DNA of 64,000 bases from Jiulongibacter sp966250325 (GTDB lineage Bacteria; Bacteroidota; Bacteroidia; Cytophagales; Spirosomataceae): positions 1-64,000 of the forward strand of contig CBINGY010000011.1 in assembly GCA_966250325.1 (NCBI GenBank), given 5' to 3'. A program made the position numbers and the translations under genes. Below, piece after piece: positions 25,813 to 34,482 of this stretch; the stretch's first letter is position 1, and every line of letters begins with the position of its first letter. The notes under the pieces are model-generated. The model searched no databases, had not been told where the DNA came from, and was given only the letters and a program-made list of their open reading frames with translations.

Positions 25813-25815
25813 TTT

Positions 25816-26739
25816 ATGAGCAAGGATATGGATTTCGCCCCGATCGTTCTTCTCACTTACCGCAGAATTGAAACACTCAAAAAGGTGATTAAAGCTCTGC
25901 AAAACAATTGCTTATCGCGTGAAAGTATGCTCATCATATACAGCGATGGACCGGCTTCTACCCGCGATGCAGATGAAGTAAGGCAGGTGAGGGAATACCT
26001 TATCAGTATAAAAGGATTTGCCTCGCTTGAAATTCATCTTTCCGATGAAAATCTGGGTCTTGCACGTTCGGTCAAAAAGGCCGTTTCGGAAACTTTCCAG
26101 CGTTTTGAAAAGCTCATTTTACTTGAAGATGATATCCTCTGCTCCTCGGATTTTCTGGAATATATGAATCAGTCACTTCAGTTATACGAGCATAACCGGC
26201 AGATTTTTTCTATTACAGGATATAGGTATCCGTTCGATTTGCCCGGCTCTTATTCCAATGATATTTTTCTGATGCCTCGTTCCTGTCCCTGGGGTTGGGC
26301 CACCTGGAGAAATCGATGGAGTGAGATTGACTGGTCAAATGATTATTACGACCTACTTGCCAATAATTCCTATCTTAAAAATCACTTTGTCAAAAGAAAC
26401 GGCTACGATTGGCTTCAGGTAGCCCGAATGCGAAGAAAAGGAATCATGGACGTATGGAGCGATTACTGGAACTTTACCCATTTTAAGTTTGATGCGTATT
26501 CGTTGGCACCGGTCCGGATGAAAAGTAATCACATTGGTTATGATCATTACGCGGTGAATGAACGCTTTGGTACCAGAATTCAAGAGCATGTTTTACCGGC
26601 CAGCTCGCCATTTACACTGCCCAGAAACATCGCAGTGAATCAGGAAATTATGGATACCGTCACCTGGTATTTCAGAGGTACTCCTCTGTATAACTTCAAA
26701 CGGGAAGTTCGCATTTTCACGGGAATTGATATGGCCTGA
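25816..26739 (+). CDS. Glycosyltransferase, family 2-like (GT-A fold)
   Basis: This 307-residue cytoplasmic glycosyltransferase starts with FAPIVLLTYRRIETLKKVIKAL, then the nucleotide-binding strand IIYSDGP, LSDENLGLARSVKKAV, and the acidic metal-binding motif LLEDDILCS around residue 105. The C-terminal part has the aromatic-rich PRSCPWGWATWRNRW acceptor-side motif common in sugar transferases for polysaccharides and O-glycans. No membrane segment is present. It begins 3 bases after the truncated fibre fragment and overlaps the convergent GT87-like gene by 23 bases. It might glycosylate surface polymers or the island's secreted proteins, which is inference from position only. Confidence 0.8.
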   Translation: MSKDMDFAPIVLLTYRRIETLKKVIKALQNNCLSRESMLIIYSDGPASTRDADEVRQVREYLISIKGFASLEIHLSDENLGLARSVKKAVSETFQRFEKLILLEDDILCSSDFLEYMNQSLQLYEHNRQIFSITGYRYPFDLPGSYSNDIFLMPRSCPWGWATWRNRWSEIDWSNDYYDLLANNSYLKNHFVKRNGYDWLQVARMRRKGIMDVWSDYWNFTHFKFDAYSLAPVRMKSNHIGYDHYAVNERFGTRIQEHVLPASSPFTLPRNIAVNQEIMDTVTWYFRGTPLYNFKREVRIFTGIDMA

Positions 26740-27832
26740 TCTCCGGCTTTTTAAAGTTTCCGGCTGCACTTAAGGTGAACAGGATGATCAAAAAAGTAAT
26801 CTGAACTAAAAAAGTAGGCAGGCCAATCCACTCACGAATTCCGAAGAATTTCCCGCTGTAGCCCCATTCGGAATCATGCCGGGTAAAATAATAGAGAAGT
26901 GCGGCAAAACTATACCAGGCCGAGATTAACCCAATTCCTAGTCTAAGTCTGAAATCGGGATACTTTTGAACTAATATGACTAGCAATGGGAAAACCGTCA
27001 GAAAGTACTGGTGATTACCAACTTTGTAAATCATGAATACCGTCACCAGAAATGCGGTTGCCTGAACATAGACATCTTCGACCTTGAGTCGTACAAGTAG
27101 TAGCCAGGTAATGAGTGCTCCGGTTCCAAGAAAAAGGGTGTTTAATGAATCAAGACTGCTTATTCCGGCAAAAGCCAGGGGCTGTAGATCTCCCCGAATA
27201 AACCGGAAAACAGAGAGAAGTCTTGATTCCCGATCTGCACCGTATAGAAATGGGATGAGGAAAGTTTCACCCCAGATCAGATACGCCAGACCGTAGAATA
27301 AAAGCAAAGTCAGACCAAAGGAAAGAACTGACCCGGGAATCCATTTTTTCTCCTGCAAAAACAAAAGGGGTACAAGAAAGATCACTGAGAATTTAAATGA
27401 AACCGCAAGCCCAAGAAAAACTCCGGCAATAGCGAAATGCTTCATCTCCAATTTCATGAGGAATAGCAGAATGACCCCGGCAAGCAATACATCATTACTG
27501 CTGTAAAGCAAACCAAAAATAAAGAACAGGGGATTGACCAGCAGTAAAATGAGGGAATTCCAGTTGGGTGTTAAACCTGAATCCCTGATGAAAAAAAATA
27601 TTCCCAGGAAATAAACGGCTAAAAAGATAAGAGCGGGAAGTCTTTCATGGATACCGACCAGCCGGGCCATGAAACTGTACATGGGACCATAGGCGTTCAG
27701 TGTTTTGACCCAGGGGTCGTTTCCGGCAAGGATATGCCTCCACTGCTCCAGATAAAGGGCATAGTCGTGGGAGGAGGGCAGAAAAAATGACAGAAGAAGC
27801 ACCCCAAAGAAAACTGAATATACTCGGGTCAA
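26717..27832 (-). CDS. Polytopic membrane glycosyltransferase, GT87/mannosyltransferase-like
   Basis: This 371-residue protein has about ten membrane segments. The first extracytoplasmic loop (HDYALYLEQWRHILAGNDPW) and the following YGPMYSFMARLV resemble polyprenyl-phosphate-dependent (GT-C) glycosyltransferases of the GT87/DUF2029 kind, where an early loop acidic residue is catalytic. The only start without a long extension is a TTG at 27832; the frame is closed by a stop ~20 codons upstream and has no in-frame ATG before residue 50, so TTG is likely. It converges on and overlaps the GT2-like gene. The sugar and acceptor are unknown. Confidence 0.65.
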   Translation of the reverse strand: MTRVYSVFFGVLLLSFFLPSSHDYALYLEQWRHILAGNDPWVKTLNAYGPMYSFMARLVGIHERLPALIFLAVYFLGIFFFIRDSGLTPNWNSLILLLVNPLFFIFGLLYSSNDVLLAGVILLFLMKLEMKHFAIAGVFLGLAVSFKFSVIFLVPLLFLQEKKWIPGSVLSFGLTLLLFYGLAYLIWGETFLIPFLYGADRESRLLSVFRFIRGDLQPLAFAGISSLDSLNTLFLGTGALITWLLLVRLKVEDVYVQATAFLVTVFMIYKVGNHQYFLTVFPLLVILVQKYPDFRLRLGIGLISAWYSFAALLYYFTRHDSEWGYSGKFFGIREWIGLPTFLVQITFLIILFTLSAAGNFKKPEIRPYQFP

Positions 27833-27906
27833 TTTCGGGTAGTTTGTACCAAGCTAAAATAGACTTTGGATGACGAATTGCAATAAAAAATCATGTTTAT
27901 TTCTCC

Positions 27907-28272
27907 TTAAAACTGCCCCGTACCCAACATCACCAGTGTGCAAGCTTCAAAAGCATCAACACCCACATCTGTAAGTTTTTTCATGAGTTCCGGATTCTCA
28001 GCACCAGGATTAAAGATGACACGTTTGGGGGCAAGACGTATCAGGAAATCTGCATACTCTGTCTGATTCTTCTGACTCAGATATAAGGTAACCGTGTCAA
28101 TGTCTGAGATTCCTTCTGCTGTGGCAAGAATTTCGACTCCGGCTACCTCGCCTTTTTTGACACCCACAGGGATTATCTCATGACCTGCATGAACCAATTT
28201 ATGTGCTGCCATATAGGAATAGCGTGAAGGATTGGTACTTGCTCCAAGTAGTAAAGTTCTTTTTCCCAACAT
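27907..28272 (-). CDS. CoA-binding domain protein (YccU-like)
   Basis: This 121-residue protein is a single Rossmann-type CoA_binding_2 domain: RTLLLGASTNPSRYSYMAA at the N-terminus (nucleotide loop), HEIIPVGVKKGEV, IDTVTLYLSQKNQ, and KRVIFNPGAENPEL with the conserved N-P-G-A-E. The length is normal for the family. Stand-alone members bind CoA, but their cellular role is not established. It lies 34 bases downstream of the AraC regulator gene on the same strand and may be co-transcribed with it. Confidence 0.85.
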   Translation of the reverse strand: MLGKRTLLLGASTNPSRYSYMAAHKLVHAGHEIIPVGVKKGEVAGVEILATAEGISDIDTVTLYLSQKNQTEYADFLIRLAPKRVIFNPGAENPELMKKLTDVGVDAFEACTLVMLGTGQF

Positions 28273-28306
28273 CTATTTTTTGCTATTTAGTACAAAATCT
28301 GCCCGG

Positions 28307-29170
28307 TTAAAGTTCTCTTTTTAGCCATTCGGAACGAAAAGCACCGGGACTTTTCCCTATCCGTCTCGAAAACTGACGATTGAAATTAGCAAGATTATTG
28401 AAACCGCATTGGTACGCAATTTCGTTGACTCCTGCTTCTGTTCTTTTAAGCATTTGAACCGCCTGATTAATTCTTATTTGATTTAAAAAATCAATGAATG
28501 TCTGACGGGTACGCTGTTTGAAATATTTACAGAAAGCGTTTGGCGTCATACTCACCAGCGAGGCCACTTCCTCCAGTTTTATTTTTTCAGAGGAATGAGT
28601 CATCACATGTTCTATCACACGATTGATGCGTTCATAGGTGATTTCTTTTGGAGGCTCAGGCAGCAGATTATCAGTCAGCTGCTCAAATTCCTGGATTTGG
28701 CCTAACTCCATAACAAGATCAAGAAGTTCAAGAATTCGCCGAAATCCTTTTAGATGGTCAAACGATGCAATCTTCTTAGCAAATTTCTGATCACGAAACT
28801 TAAGACCTTTTCGCATTTTGACGAGAGCATCCAGAATTTCCTGAGATTCAGGTAAACCAGAAAGTCGCTCCTCTAAAAGAGGCGGATTGAATAAAAGAGA
28901 ATGCGAAATACATTCTTTCTGTGGGGACTGGTAAAAACGGGTATCGCTTCTGAAAACATGCGGCATCTGACTGCCTATGACAAAGATATCGCCGGCATCA
29001 AAGGGATGAATACGGTCTCCTGCAAAGCAGCTTCCACTCCCATTAACAATATGAGTGATCTGGAAAGCTGTATGGAAATGCAGAATATCATAAAACCATC
29101 TTACTTTTTCGGTCTGAAAAACCACCGTTTCATTATCAGTACGTGGTAAGGGGAAATATTTAGGATCCAA
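28307..29170 (-). CDS. AraC-family transcriptional regulator of the hydroxyproline operon
   Basis: This 287-residue regulator has an N-terminal cupin-like sensing domain (about residues 20-110, with FHTAFQITHIVNGSGSCFAGD and FDAGDIFVIGSQMPHVF). The C-terminal tandem HTH (about 185-285) has KIKLEEVASLVSMTPNAFCKYFKQRT and GVNEIAYQCGFNNLANFNRQFSRRIGKSPGAFR. It is transcribed divergently from the hydroxyproline-catabolism operon across 134 bases. A 7-base inverted repeat (TCTATCC at 29183, GGATAGA at 29217) lies in that gap and could be part of its binding region. It probably senses hydroxyproline or a catabolite. Confidence 0.85.
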   Translation of the reverse strand: MDPKYFPLPRTDNETVVFQTEKVRWFYDILHFHTAFQITHIVNGSGSCFAGDRIHPFDAGDIFVIGSQMPHVFRSDTRFYQSPQKECISHSLLFNPPLLEERLSGLPESQEILDALVKMRKGLKFRDQKFAKKIASFDHLKGFRRILELLDLVMELGQIQEFEQLTDNLLPEPPKEITYERINRVIEHVMTHSSEKIKLEEVASLVSMTPNAFCKYFKQRTRQTFIDFLNQIRINQAVQMLKRTEAGVNEIAYQCGFNNLANFNRQFSRRIGKSPGAFRSEWLKREL

Positions 29171-29304
29171 CTCGGATATTTATCTATCCGTAAAAATAAG
29201 ATTAATTTCAATAAGTGGATAGAATAGTACCTTAACTGATTAAGATTACAATCCGGTTCCTCGTCCCTATTGATGAACTTTGTACATGAAAATAAATACG
29301 AACT

Positions 29305-30210
29305 ATGAGACCTAGCTGGAAAGGAATTTACCCTGCAGTCACCACCAAGTTTAACCAGGACCAGAGTCTGAATCTTCCATTATTTGCGGAAAGTATTGAC
29401 AAACAGATCAAAGCCGGCGTACATGGCATTATCGTCTGTGGCTCGCTGGGCGAAAACGGAACATTGAGTCGTGATGAAAAAATAAGCCTGCTTGTTACGG
29501 CAAAACAAACGATCAATGGCCGAGTGCCCCTCATCATGTGTATTGCGGAATGCATCACTTCAGAGGCCATCTCTTTTGCCAGGGAAAGCGAAACCAATGG
29601 TGCGGAAGGCTTCATGATGCTGCCTCCCATGCGATATAACGCCGATCAGCGGGAGACCATGCATTACCTTCATAAAGTGGCAGATTCCACTGATTTGCCG
29701 GTTATGATTTACAATAACCCCGTAGCTTATGGTAACCTGATTACCATTCCAATGTTCAGGGAGCTCTCGGCAAATGCTCATTTCGAAGCTATGAAAGAAA
29801 GTACCGGTGATATCCGATATATGACAGATATTATCAATGAACTGGGTGACCGATACAAAATTCTTTCTGGTGTGGATGACCTGGCCATGGAGAGTCTGGT
29901 GATGGGAGCAGATGGCTGGGTGGCCGGCTTGGTAGTGGCATTTCCACATGAGACGGTGGTAATTTATGAATTGGTAAAGCAAGGCAGAATAGCAGAGGCC
30001 AGAGAAATCTATCGCTGGTTTTTTCCTTTATTACACCTGGATATCGGAAGCAAGTTTGTTCAGAATATCAAATTGGCCGAGGCAGCAACCGGCATGGGTA
30101 GCGAGATGGTACGTGAGCCGCGTCTGATGCTTACCGGAGCAGAGCGTCAAAAGGTTCAGGACGTGATAGATAAAGCCTTAGCAAATCGACCCACCTTACC
30201 TCAAATCTGA
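29305..30210 (+). CDS. DapA-family enzyme, probable 1-pyrroline-4-hydroxy-2-carboxylate deaminase
   Basis: This 301-residue TIM-barrel enzyme belongs to the dihydrodipicolinate synthase family. It shows the GSLGENGTLS phosphate-loop-like motif (about 46-56), the catalytic tyrosine in VMIYNNPVAYG, and the Schiff-base Lys164 in EAMKESTGD. By itself it could be any member (DapA, NanA, KdgA). The adjacent epimerase and D-amino-acid dehydrogenase genes point to the deaminase that converts pyrroline-4-hydroxy-2-carboxylate to 2-oxoglutarate semialdehyde in hydroxyproline catabolism. Its stop TGA overlaps the ATG of the epimerase by one base (TGATG). Confidence 0.8.
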   Translation: MRPSWKGIYPAVTTKFNQDQSLNLPLFAESIDKQIKAGVHGIIVCGSLGENGTLSRDEKISLLVTAKQTINGRVPLIMCIAECITSEAISFARESETNGAEGFMMLPPMRYNADQRETMHYLHKVADSTDLPVMIYNNPVAYGNLITIPMFRELSANAHFEAMKESTGDIRYMTDIINELGDRYKILSGVDDLAMESLVMGADGWVAGLVVAFPHETVVIYELVKQGRIAEAREIYRWFFPLLHLDIGSKFVQNIKLAEAATGMGSEMVREPRLMLTGAERQKVQDVIDKALANRPTLPQI

Positions 30211-31274
30211 TGGAAACGTCTCCTCTTTTATTTCCTGAATTTGAAAAAAAGCTGAGAGATACGCGGCTTGGAGGACATCTTTTCTATTGTCTGGACGCAC
30301 ACACCTGTGGGAATCCGGTTCGCCTAGTGGTTTCAGGCGGGCCGGCTTTGGAGGGCGAAACCATGTCTGATAGACGTTTACATTTCCTGAAAGAGTTTGA
30401 CTGGATTCGCAAGGGACTCATGTTTGAACCCCGTGGGCATGATATGATGTCTGGCAGCATCCTTTATCCACCTTGTGATCCTCAGAATGATGTAGCCGTA
30501 CTATTTATTGAGACCAGCGGATGCTTGCCCATGTGCGGGCACGGGACCATTGGCACCATAACCATGGCTGTGGAATATGGATTGATTAAGCCTAAAATCC
30601 CGGGAAAAATCCGGATGGAAGCTCCTGCAGGTCTTGTCTTGATTGAGTACAAACAAAATGATAAAGGGAAAGTAAGCTCGGTAAAATTGACCAACGTAGC
30701 CTCTTATCTGGCTGCACAAAATCTGGAGGTCAGTTGCCCGGATTTAGGAACTTTGCGTGTTGATGTAGCTTATGGCGGTAATTTTTATGCGATTGTAGAT
30801 GTTCAGGAGAATTTTCCCGGTCTTGAGCATTTTTCGGCATCCCAACTGATCGGTTGGTCGGGATACATGCGGGAAGAACTGAATTCAAACTATACCTTCA
30901 TTCATCCGGAAAATCCGGCTATCCAAGGTCTTAGTCATATTCAATGGACTGGTAAAGTGATCGATCCGGATTCAACGGCCCGAAATGCCGTATTTTACGG
31001 AGACAAAGCGATTGACAGATCACCATGCGGTACAGGTACATCAGCCAGATTAGCTCAATGGGCGGAGAAGAATAAACTAAGAGCAGGGGAGGAGTTTATT
31101 CACGAGAGTATCATTGGTAGTAAATTTACAGGCCGTATTGAAAGAAATACCACGGTAGGCGAGTTCCGGGCGATTATTCCTTCTATTGAAGGATGGGCGA
31201 AGGTATTTGGAGAAGGAATTTTCTCCATCGATACGCAGGATGATCCATACGCTACAGGTTTTCAGGTGATTTAG
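30210..31274 (+). CDS. 4-hydroxyproline 2-epimerase (proline racemase family)
   Basis: This 354-residue enzyme contains both catalytic cysteines of true racemases/epimerases: Cys109 in PMCGHGTIG and Cys273 in DRSPCGTGTSARLA. The dehydratase branch of the family has Thr at the second position, so it is excluded. It converts trans-4-hydroxy-L-proline to cis-4-hydroxy-D-proline, the substrate of the dehydrogenase encoded next (6-base gap). The distinction from proline racemase or 3-hydroxyproline enzymes rests on the operon partners. Soluble and cytoplasmic. Confidence 0.85.
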   Translation: METSPLLFPEFEKKLRDTRLGGHLFYCLDAHTCGNPVRLVVSGGPALEGETMSDRRLHFLKEFDWIRKGLMFEPRGHDMMSGSILYPPCDPQNDVAVLFIETSGCLPMCGHGTIGTITMAVEYGLIKPKIPGKIRMEAPAGLVLIEYKQNDKGKVSSVKLTNVASYLAAQNLEVSCPDLGTLRVDVAYGGNFYAIVDVQENFPGLEHFSASQLIGWSGYMREELNSNYTFIHPENPAIQGLSHIQWTGKVIDPDSTARNAVFYGDKAIDRSPCGTGTSARLAQWAEKNKLRAGEEFIHESIIGSKFTGRIERNTTVGEFRAIIPSIEGWAKVFGEGIFSIDTQDDPYATGFQVI

Positions 31275-31279
31275 AAGCT

Positions 31280-32542
31280 ATGAAAGTAAAAATCATTGGA
31301 GGAGGTATTATCGGGCTGTTTTCTGCCTATTACCTGAATAAAGAGGGTTTTGAGGTAGATATATTTGAACAAACGGATGGAAAGGACGGCTGCTCATTCG
31401 GGAATGCCGGAATGATAGTACCCAGTCATTTTATTCCTTTGGCTGCACCCGGAATGTTTGAGAAAGGTTTTCAATGGATGCTTGATTCACAAAGCCCGTT
31501 TTATGTTAAACCCCGTCTTGATTGGTCATTGATTCATTGGGGTATTCAGTTTAAGAAGGCCGCAACGCAATCGCAGGTTAATAAAGCCATGCCAGTACTT
31601 CGGGATATTGCACTGCTTAGCCGTGGGCTCTATCAGGAATTGGGTAATTCCGGCGAAATACTCTTTGGCCTCGAAGCAAAAGGGCTTACGTTGTATTGTC
31701 AAAGCGAAAATATTCTGGAAGAGGAAGTACATGTGGCCAGATTAGCAGGTGAACTGGGTCTGGAGACACAAGTTATAAATCCAATGGGAATTTCAAGTCT
31801 GGAGCCTGGGGTTAAGATCAACGCTTTAGGAGCGGTCTTTTACCCGGGAGATATGCATGCCAACCCCAGCCAACTCGTAAGAGGCCTGAAGCAACTACTG
31901 ATTTCAAAGGGAGTTTCAATTCATTACAATAGCCAGGTGCTTGAATTTTCAGAACTACCCGATGGCCGGTGCAGTATTAAGGTCAGTCAGGGAAGTGAGG
32001 TCAACGAATTTTTATCAGATCACCTTGTGCTGGCTACGGGAGCATGGTCACAGCATACGGCAGAAATGTTCCGTGTACGATTGCCTATGCAGGCGGGAAA
32101 AGGCTACAGTTTTCTGCAAAATAATAGCGGGCTCAAGGTTCCTTCTATATTGGTAGATGGGCGGGTTGCCGTTACGCCGTTCTCAGATGGAACACTTCGT
32201 GTCGGTGGTACTATGGAAATATCGGGGATTCATTCAAAAATCCAGATGAATCGGGTAAAGGGTATCGTCAAGACATACAATTCGTTTTTTCCAGATATAA
32301 AGACAGAAGAGCCAGCTCCCTCAAAGGTTTGGCAGGGACTAAGGCCCTGCTCGCCCGATGGACTTCCGTATATCGGAAAACTTAGTACTTATAAGAATGT
32401 GTTTATCGCCACAGGGCATGCGATGATGGGCCTAAGCCTTGCCCCTGCCACCGGAAGGGTGCTTACAGATAGGATCATGAATAGAAAAGAGTTGGTAGAT
32501 TGCACTTTATTTGACCCGCATAGGTTTGATAGACGTAACTAG
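31280..32542 (+). CDS. FAD-dependent D-hydroxyproline dehydrogenase-type oxidoreductase
   Basis: This 420-residue DAO-family flavoprotein has the N-terminal dinucleotide-binding motif KIIGGGIIGLFSAYYLNKEG followed by FEQ. It also has SFGNAGMIVPSHF (flavin region) and the C-terminal GLRPCSPDGLPYIGKL and FIATGHAMMGLSLAPATGR, typical of DadA-like D-amino-acid dehydrogenases. In this operon it most likely oxidises cis-4-hydroxy-D-proline to pyrroline-4-hydroxy-2-carboxylate, feeding the DapA-family deaminase. The final aldehyde dehydrogenase of the pathway is not in the operon. The trkH promoter overlaps the 3' end of this gene. Confidence 0.82.
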   Translation: MKVKIIGGGIIGLFSAYYLNKEGFEVDIFEQTDGKDGCSFGNAGMIVPSHFIPLAAPGMFEKGFQWMLDSQSPFYVKPRLDWSLIHWGIQFKKAATQSQVNKAMPVLRDIALLSRGLYQELGNSGEILFGLEAKGLTLYCQSENILEEEVHVARLAGELGLETQVINPMGISSLEPGVKINALGAVFYPGDMHANPSQLVRGLKQLLISKGVSIHYNSQVLEFSELPDGRCSIKVSQGSEVNEFLSDHLVLATGAWSQHTAEMFRVRLPMQAGKGYSFLQNNSGLKVPSILVDGRVAVTPFSDGTLRVGGTMEISGIHSKIQMNRVKGIVKTYNSFFPDIKTEEPAPSKVWQGLRPCSPDGLPYIGKLSTYKNVFIATGHAMMGLSLAPATGRVLTDRIMNRKELVDCTLFDPHRFDRRN

Positions 32543-32555
32543 GTTGTTACTTTTG
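32525..32555 (+). promoter_or_regulatory. Bacteroidota promoter of trkH
   Basis: TTTG (32525-32528), a 19-base spacer and TACTTTTG (32548-32555) give a perfect match to TTTG-N19-TAnnTTTG. The -33 box is inside the last codons of the upstream dehydrogenase gene. The predicted transcription start near 32562 leaves a leader of about 11 bases before the GTG start of trkH. Confidence 0.75.
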
Positions 32556-32572
32556 GGCAACAAAACACCATT

Positions 32573-34375
32573 GTGAAACTTAAACACCGCTTAGTTGATT
32601 TCTGGGATAAGCTGATTCTCAGACGAATTCAATTAGTTAGCTGGATTGATAGATCAATCCTCTTCCTGTTTCTTGGTGCATTTTGTCTGGTGATCTACCA
32701 GGTGGCCTTTCCGAAAGAGGAAGAAGTTCGGGAATCGGTTTTAATTATACTCAGGAAGATCCCCTATCTGGCTATTCTTCTGTATTTCTCTAAATGGTTT
32801 CTTCAAAACTTCATCCGAAAGTCTCCTAAACTGCTGGATCGTGAGCACCTGTCTGACCTCATCTTCGCTGGTCTTCTGCTGGCCTATGAGCGGCTGAAAT
32901 TCGGTGTGGAGTTTATGTTCAGCGAGTGGTTTCTGTACATGCTCCTCAGCTTGTTTTTCATTGTACGTTTCCTGAAAGAGGGATCTGTAGTTAAACATAA
33001 GCTGCTTACTCCATCACTATTGTTTGTGGTGAGTTTCTCAGTTTTAATTTTGGGTAGTACCGCCATGCTTCTGGTACCAGATGCCACCAGCTATGACATG
33101 TCTTTCATTGACGCCTTCTTTACCGCCACCAGTGCAGTTTGTGTTACAGGCCTTACCGTGGTGGATACTTCTACAGCCTTTACTCCCCTGGGAAAAATCA
33201 TGTTGATGGTGATGATTCAGATAGGAGGACTGGGATTAATGACTTTCACCAATTTCTTCGCTATCCTTTTTCGCGGGGGTATGTCATTTCGTAACCATTT
33301 GATTCTGAATGATATTTTTCAGCCAGATAAGCCGAATTCCCTGTTTTCTACCCTTATTAAAATCGTAGGTTACACATTGATAATCGAAACGGCAGGTGTC
33401 CTACTCATTCATTTCGTCACCCATGACGTCTATTTTAACCAGGCCAAAGATTCGTGGTTCTTTTCTGTATTTCATGCCATTTCCGCGTTTTGCAACGCTG
33501 GTTTCAGTACACTTCCAGATGGCCTCTTTAATATCTCTTTCAGATATAATTATGCCTTACAGCTGGTTATCAGTTTCTTAATTATTCTTGGAGGTATTGG
33601 CTTTCCTGTGGTAATTGACCTTTATAATACGGCAAAGAGCACACTTATAAGCCTTTTCAGATGGTTGGTTTACAGAGAACGTTTCGTTTTTCTTGCCAGA
33701 AACCTGAATGTTCATTCCAGACTGGTACTTTCATCTACTTTCATATTATTGGTCATCGGTGCGGTTTTATACTATGCCACCGAGCAGAGAAACACCCTCC
33801 TGGCTCATCCGTCGTCCTACGGTAAAATTGTTCAGTCGTTTTTCGGAAGTGTGACACCCCGAACTGCCGGCTTTAATACCGTAGATATGGGGAATCTCAT
33901 GCAGGGTACTATTCTCATTTATTTACTTTTGATGTGGATAGGGGCCTCACCCAGTAGTACCGGCGGAGGAATTAAAACCACCACTTTTACCATTGCTATT
34001 TCAAATATTGTATCTCTGGCCAGAGGTAAAAACCGAATTGACCTGTTCAAAAGACAGATTTCTGATGACTCGGTAAAGAGAGCCTTTGCGGTCATATTTC
34101 TTTCACTGCTCATTATTGGGGTGGCGGTTTTTCTGATAAGTATTTTTGAGCCCAGACAAGGTCTTACGGCCATTGCTTTTGAGTGCTTTTCGGCCTACAG
34201 CACGGTAGGGTTATCTCTCAATCTTACTCCCGAGCTGGGTACAGAAAGTAAAGTGGTTCTTATTGTGACTATGTTTCTTGGCCGTGTGGGTATGTTTACC
34301 ATACTTTACGGATTGTTTCAAAAAGTAGAATGCGGAGCCTACAAATATCCGGAGGAGAATGTTCTGATCGTTTGA
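32573..34375 (+). CDS. trkH: TrkH-family potassium uptake channel subunit
   Basis: This 600-residue membrane protein has the four-repeat pore architecture of TrkH/KtrB. Filter-type loops are seen at TATSAVCVTGLTVVDTST, AISAFCNAGFSTLPDG, SVTPRTAGFNTVDMG and ECFSAYSTVGLSLNLT, each with the conserved glycine. The N-terminus carries about four additional helices. Translation probably starts at a GTG (32573), the only start compatible with the strong promoter whose -7 box ends at 32555. The regulatory subunit gene follows 107 bases downstream. It imports K+, driven by ion gradients and gated by the RCK protein. Confidence 0.9.
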   Translation: MKLKHRLVDFWDKLILRRIQLVSWIDRSILFLFLGAFCLVIYQVAFPKEEEVRESVLIILRKIPYLAILLYFSKWFLQNFIRKSPKLLDREHLSDLIFAGLLLAYERLKFGVEFMFSEWFLYMLLSLFFIVRFLKEGSVVKHKLLTPSLLFVVSFSVLILGSTAMLLVPDATSYDMSFIDAFFTATSAVCVTGLTVVDTSTAFTPLGKIMLMVMIQIGGLGLMTFTNFFAILFRGGMSFRNHLILNDIFQPDKPNSLFSTLIKIVGYTLIIETAGVLLIHFVTHDVYFNQAKDSWFFSVFHAISAFCNAGFSTLPDGLFNISFRYNYALQLVISFLIILGGIGFPVVIDLYNTAKSTLISLFRWLVYRERFVFLARNLNVHSRLVLSSTFILLVIGAVLYYATEQRNTLLAHPSSYGKIVQSFFGSVTPRTAGFNTVDMGNLMQGTILIYLLLMWIGASPSSTGGGIKTTTFTIAISNIVSLARGKNRIDLFKRQISDDSVKRAFAVIFLSLLIIGVAVFLISIFEPRQGLTAIAFECFSAYSTVGLSLNLTPELGTESKVVLIVTMFLGRVGMFTILYGLFQKVECGAYKYPEENVLIV

Positions 34376-34482
34376 GCAATTCGTGTGAGGCTCAGTTATA
34401 AGACTTTTGAATCAAAACTTTTCTGAATAGATTAGATTTTGGCATAAATAAGTTAGTATCAAAGAATTGAATCTTTAGGTCA

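Larger units (their letters stand above)
25387..25815. other. Gap between the fibre island and glycosyltransferase: decayed coding traces plus operator
   Basis: This 429-base gap holds no intact long gene. It contains a 19-codon frame with a signal-peptide look (25447-25506), the operator repeat (25513-25553) and a 70-codon secreted-protein fragment (25600-25812). I read it as remnants of one or two fibre-type genes. Confidence 0.55.

Noticed and set aside
29560..29982. 140-codon minus-strand frame inside the DapA-family gene
   Set aside because: It is an antisense shadow of a well-supported enzyme gene.
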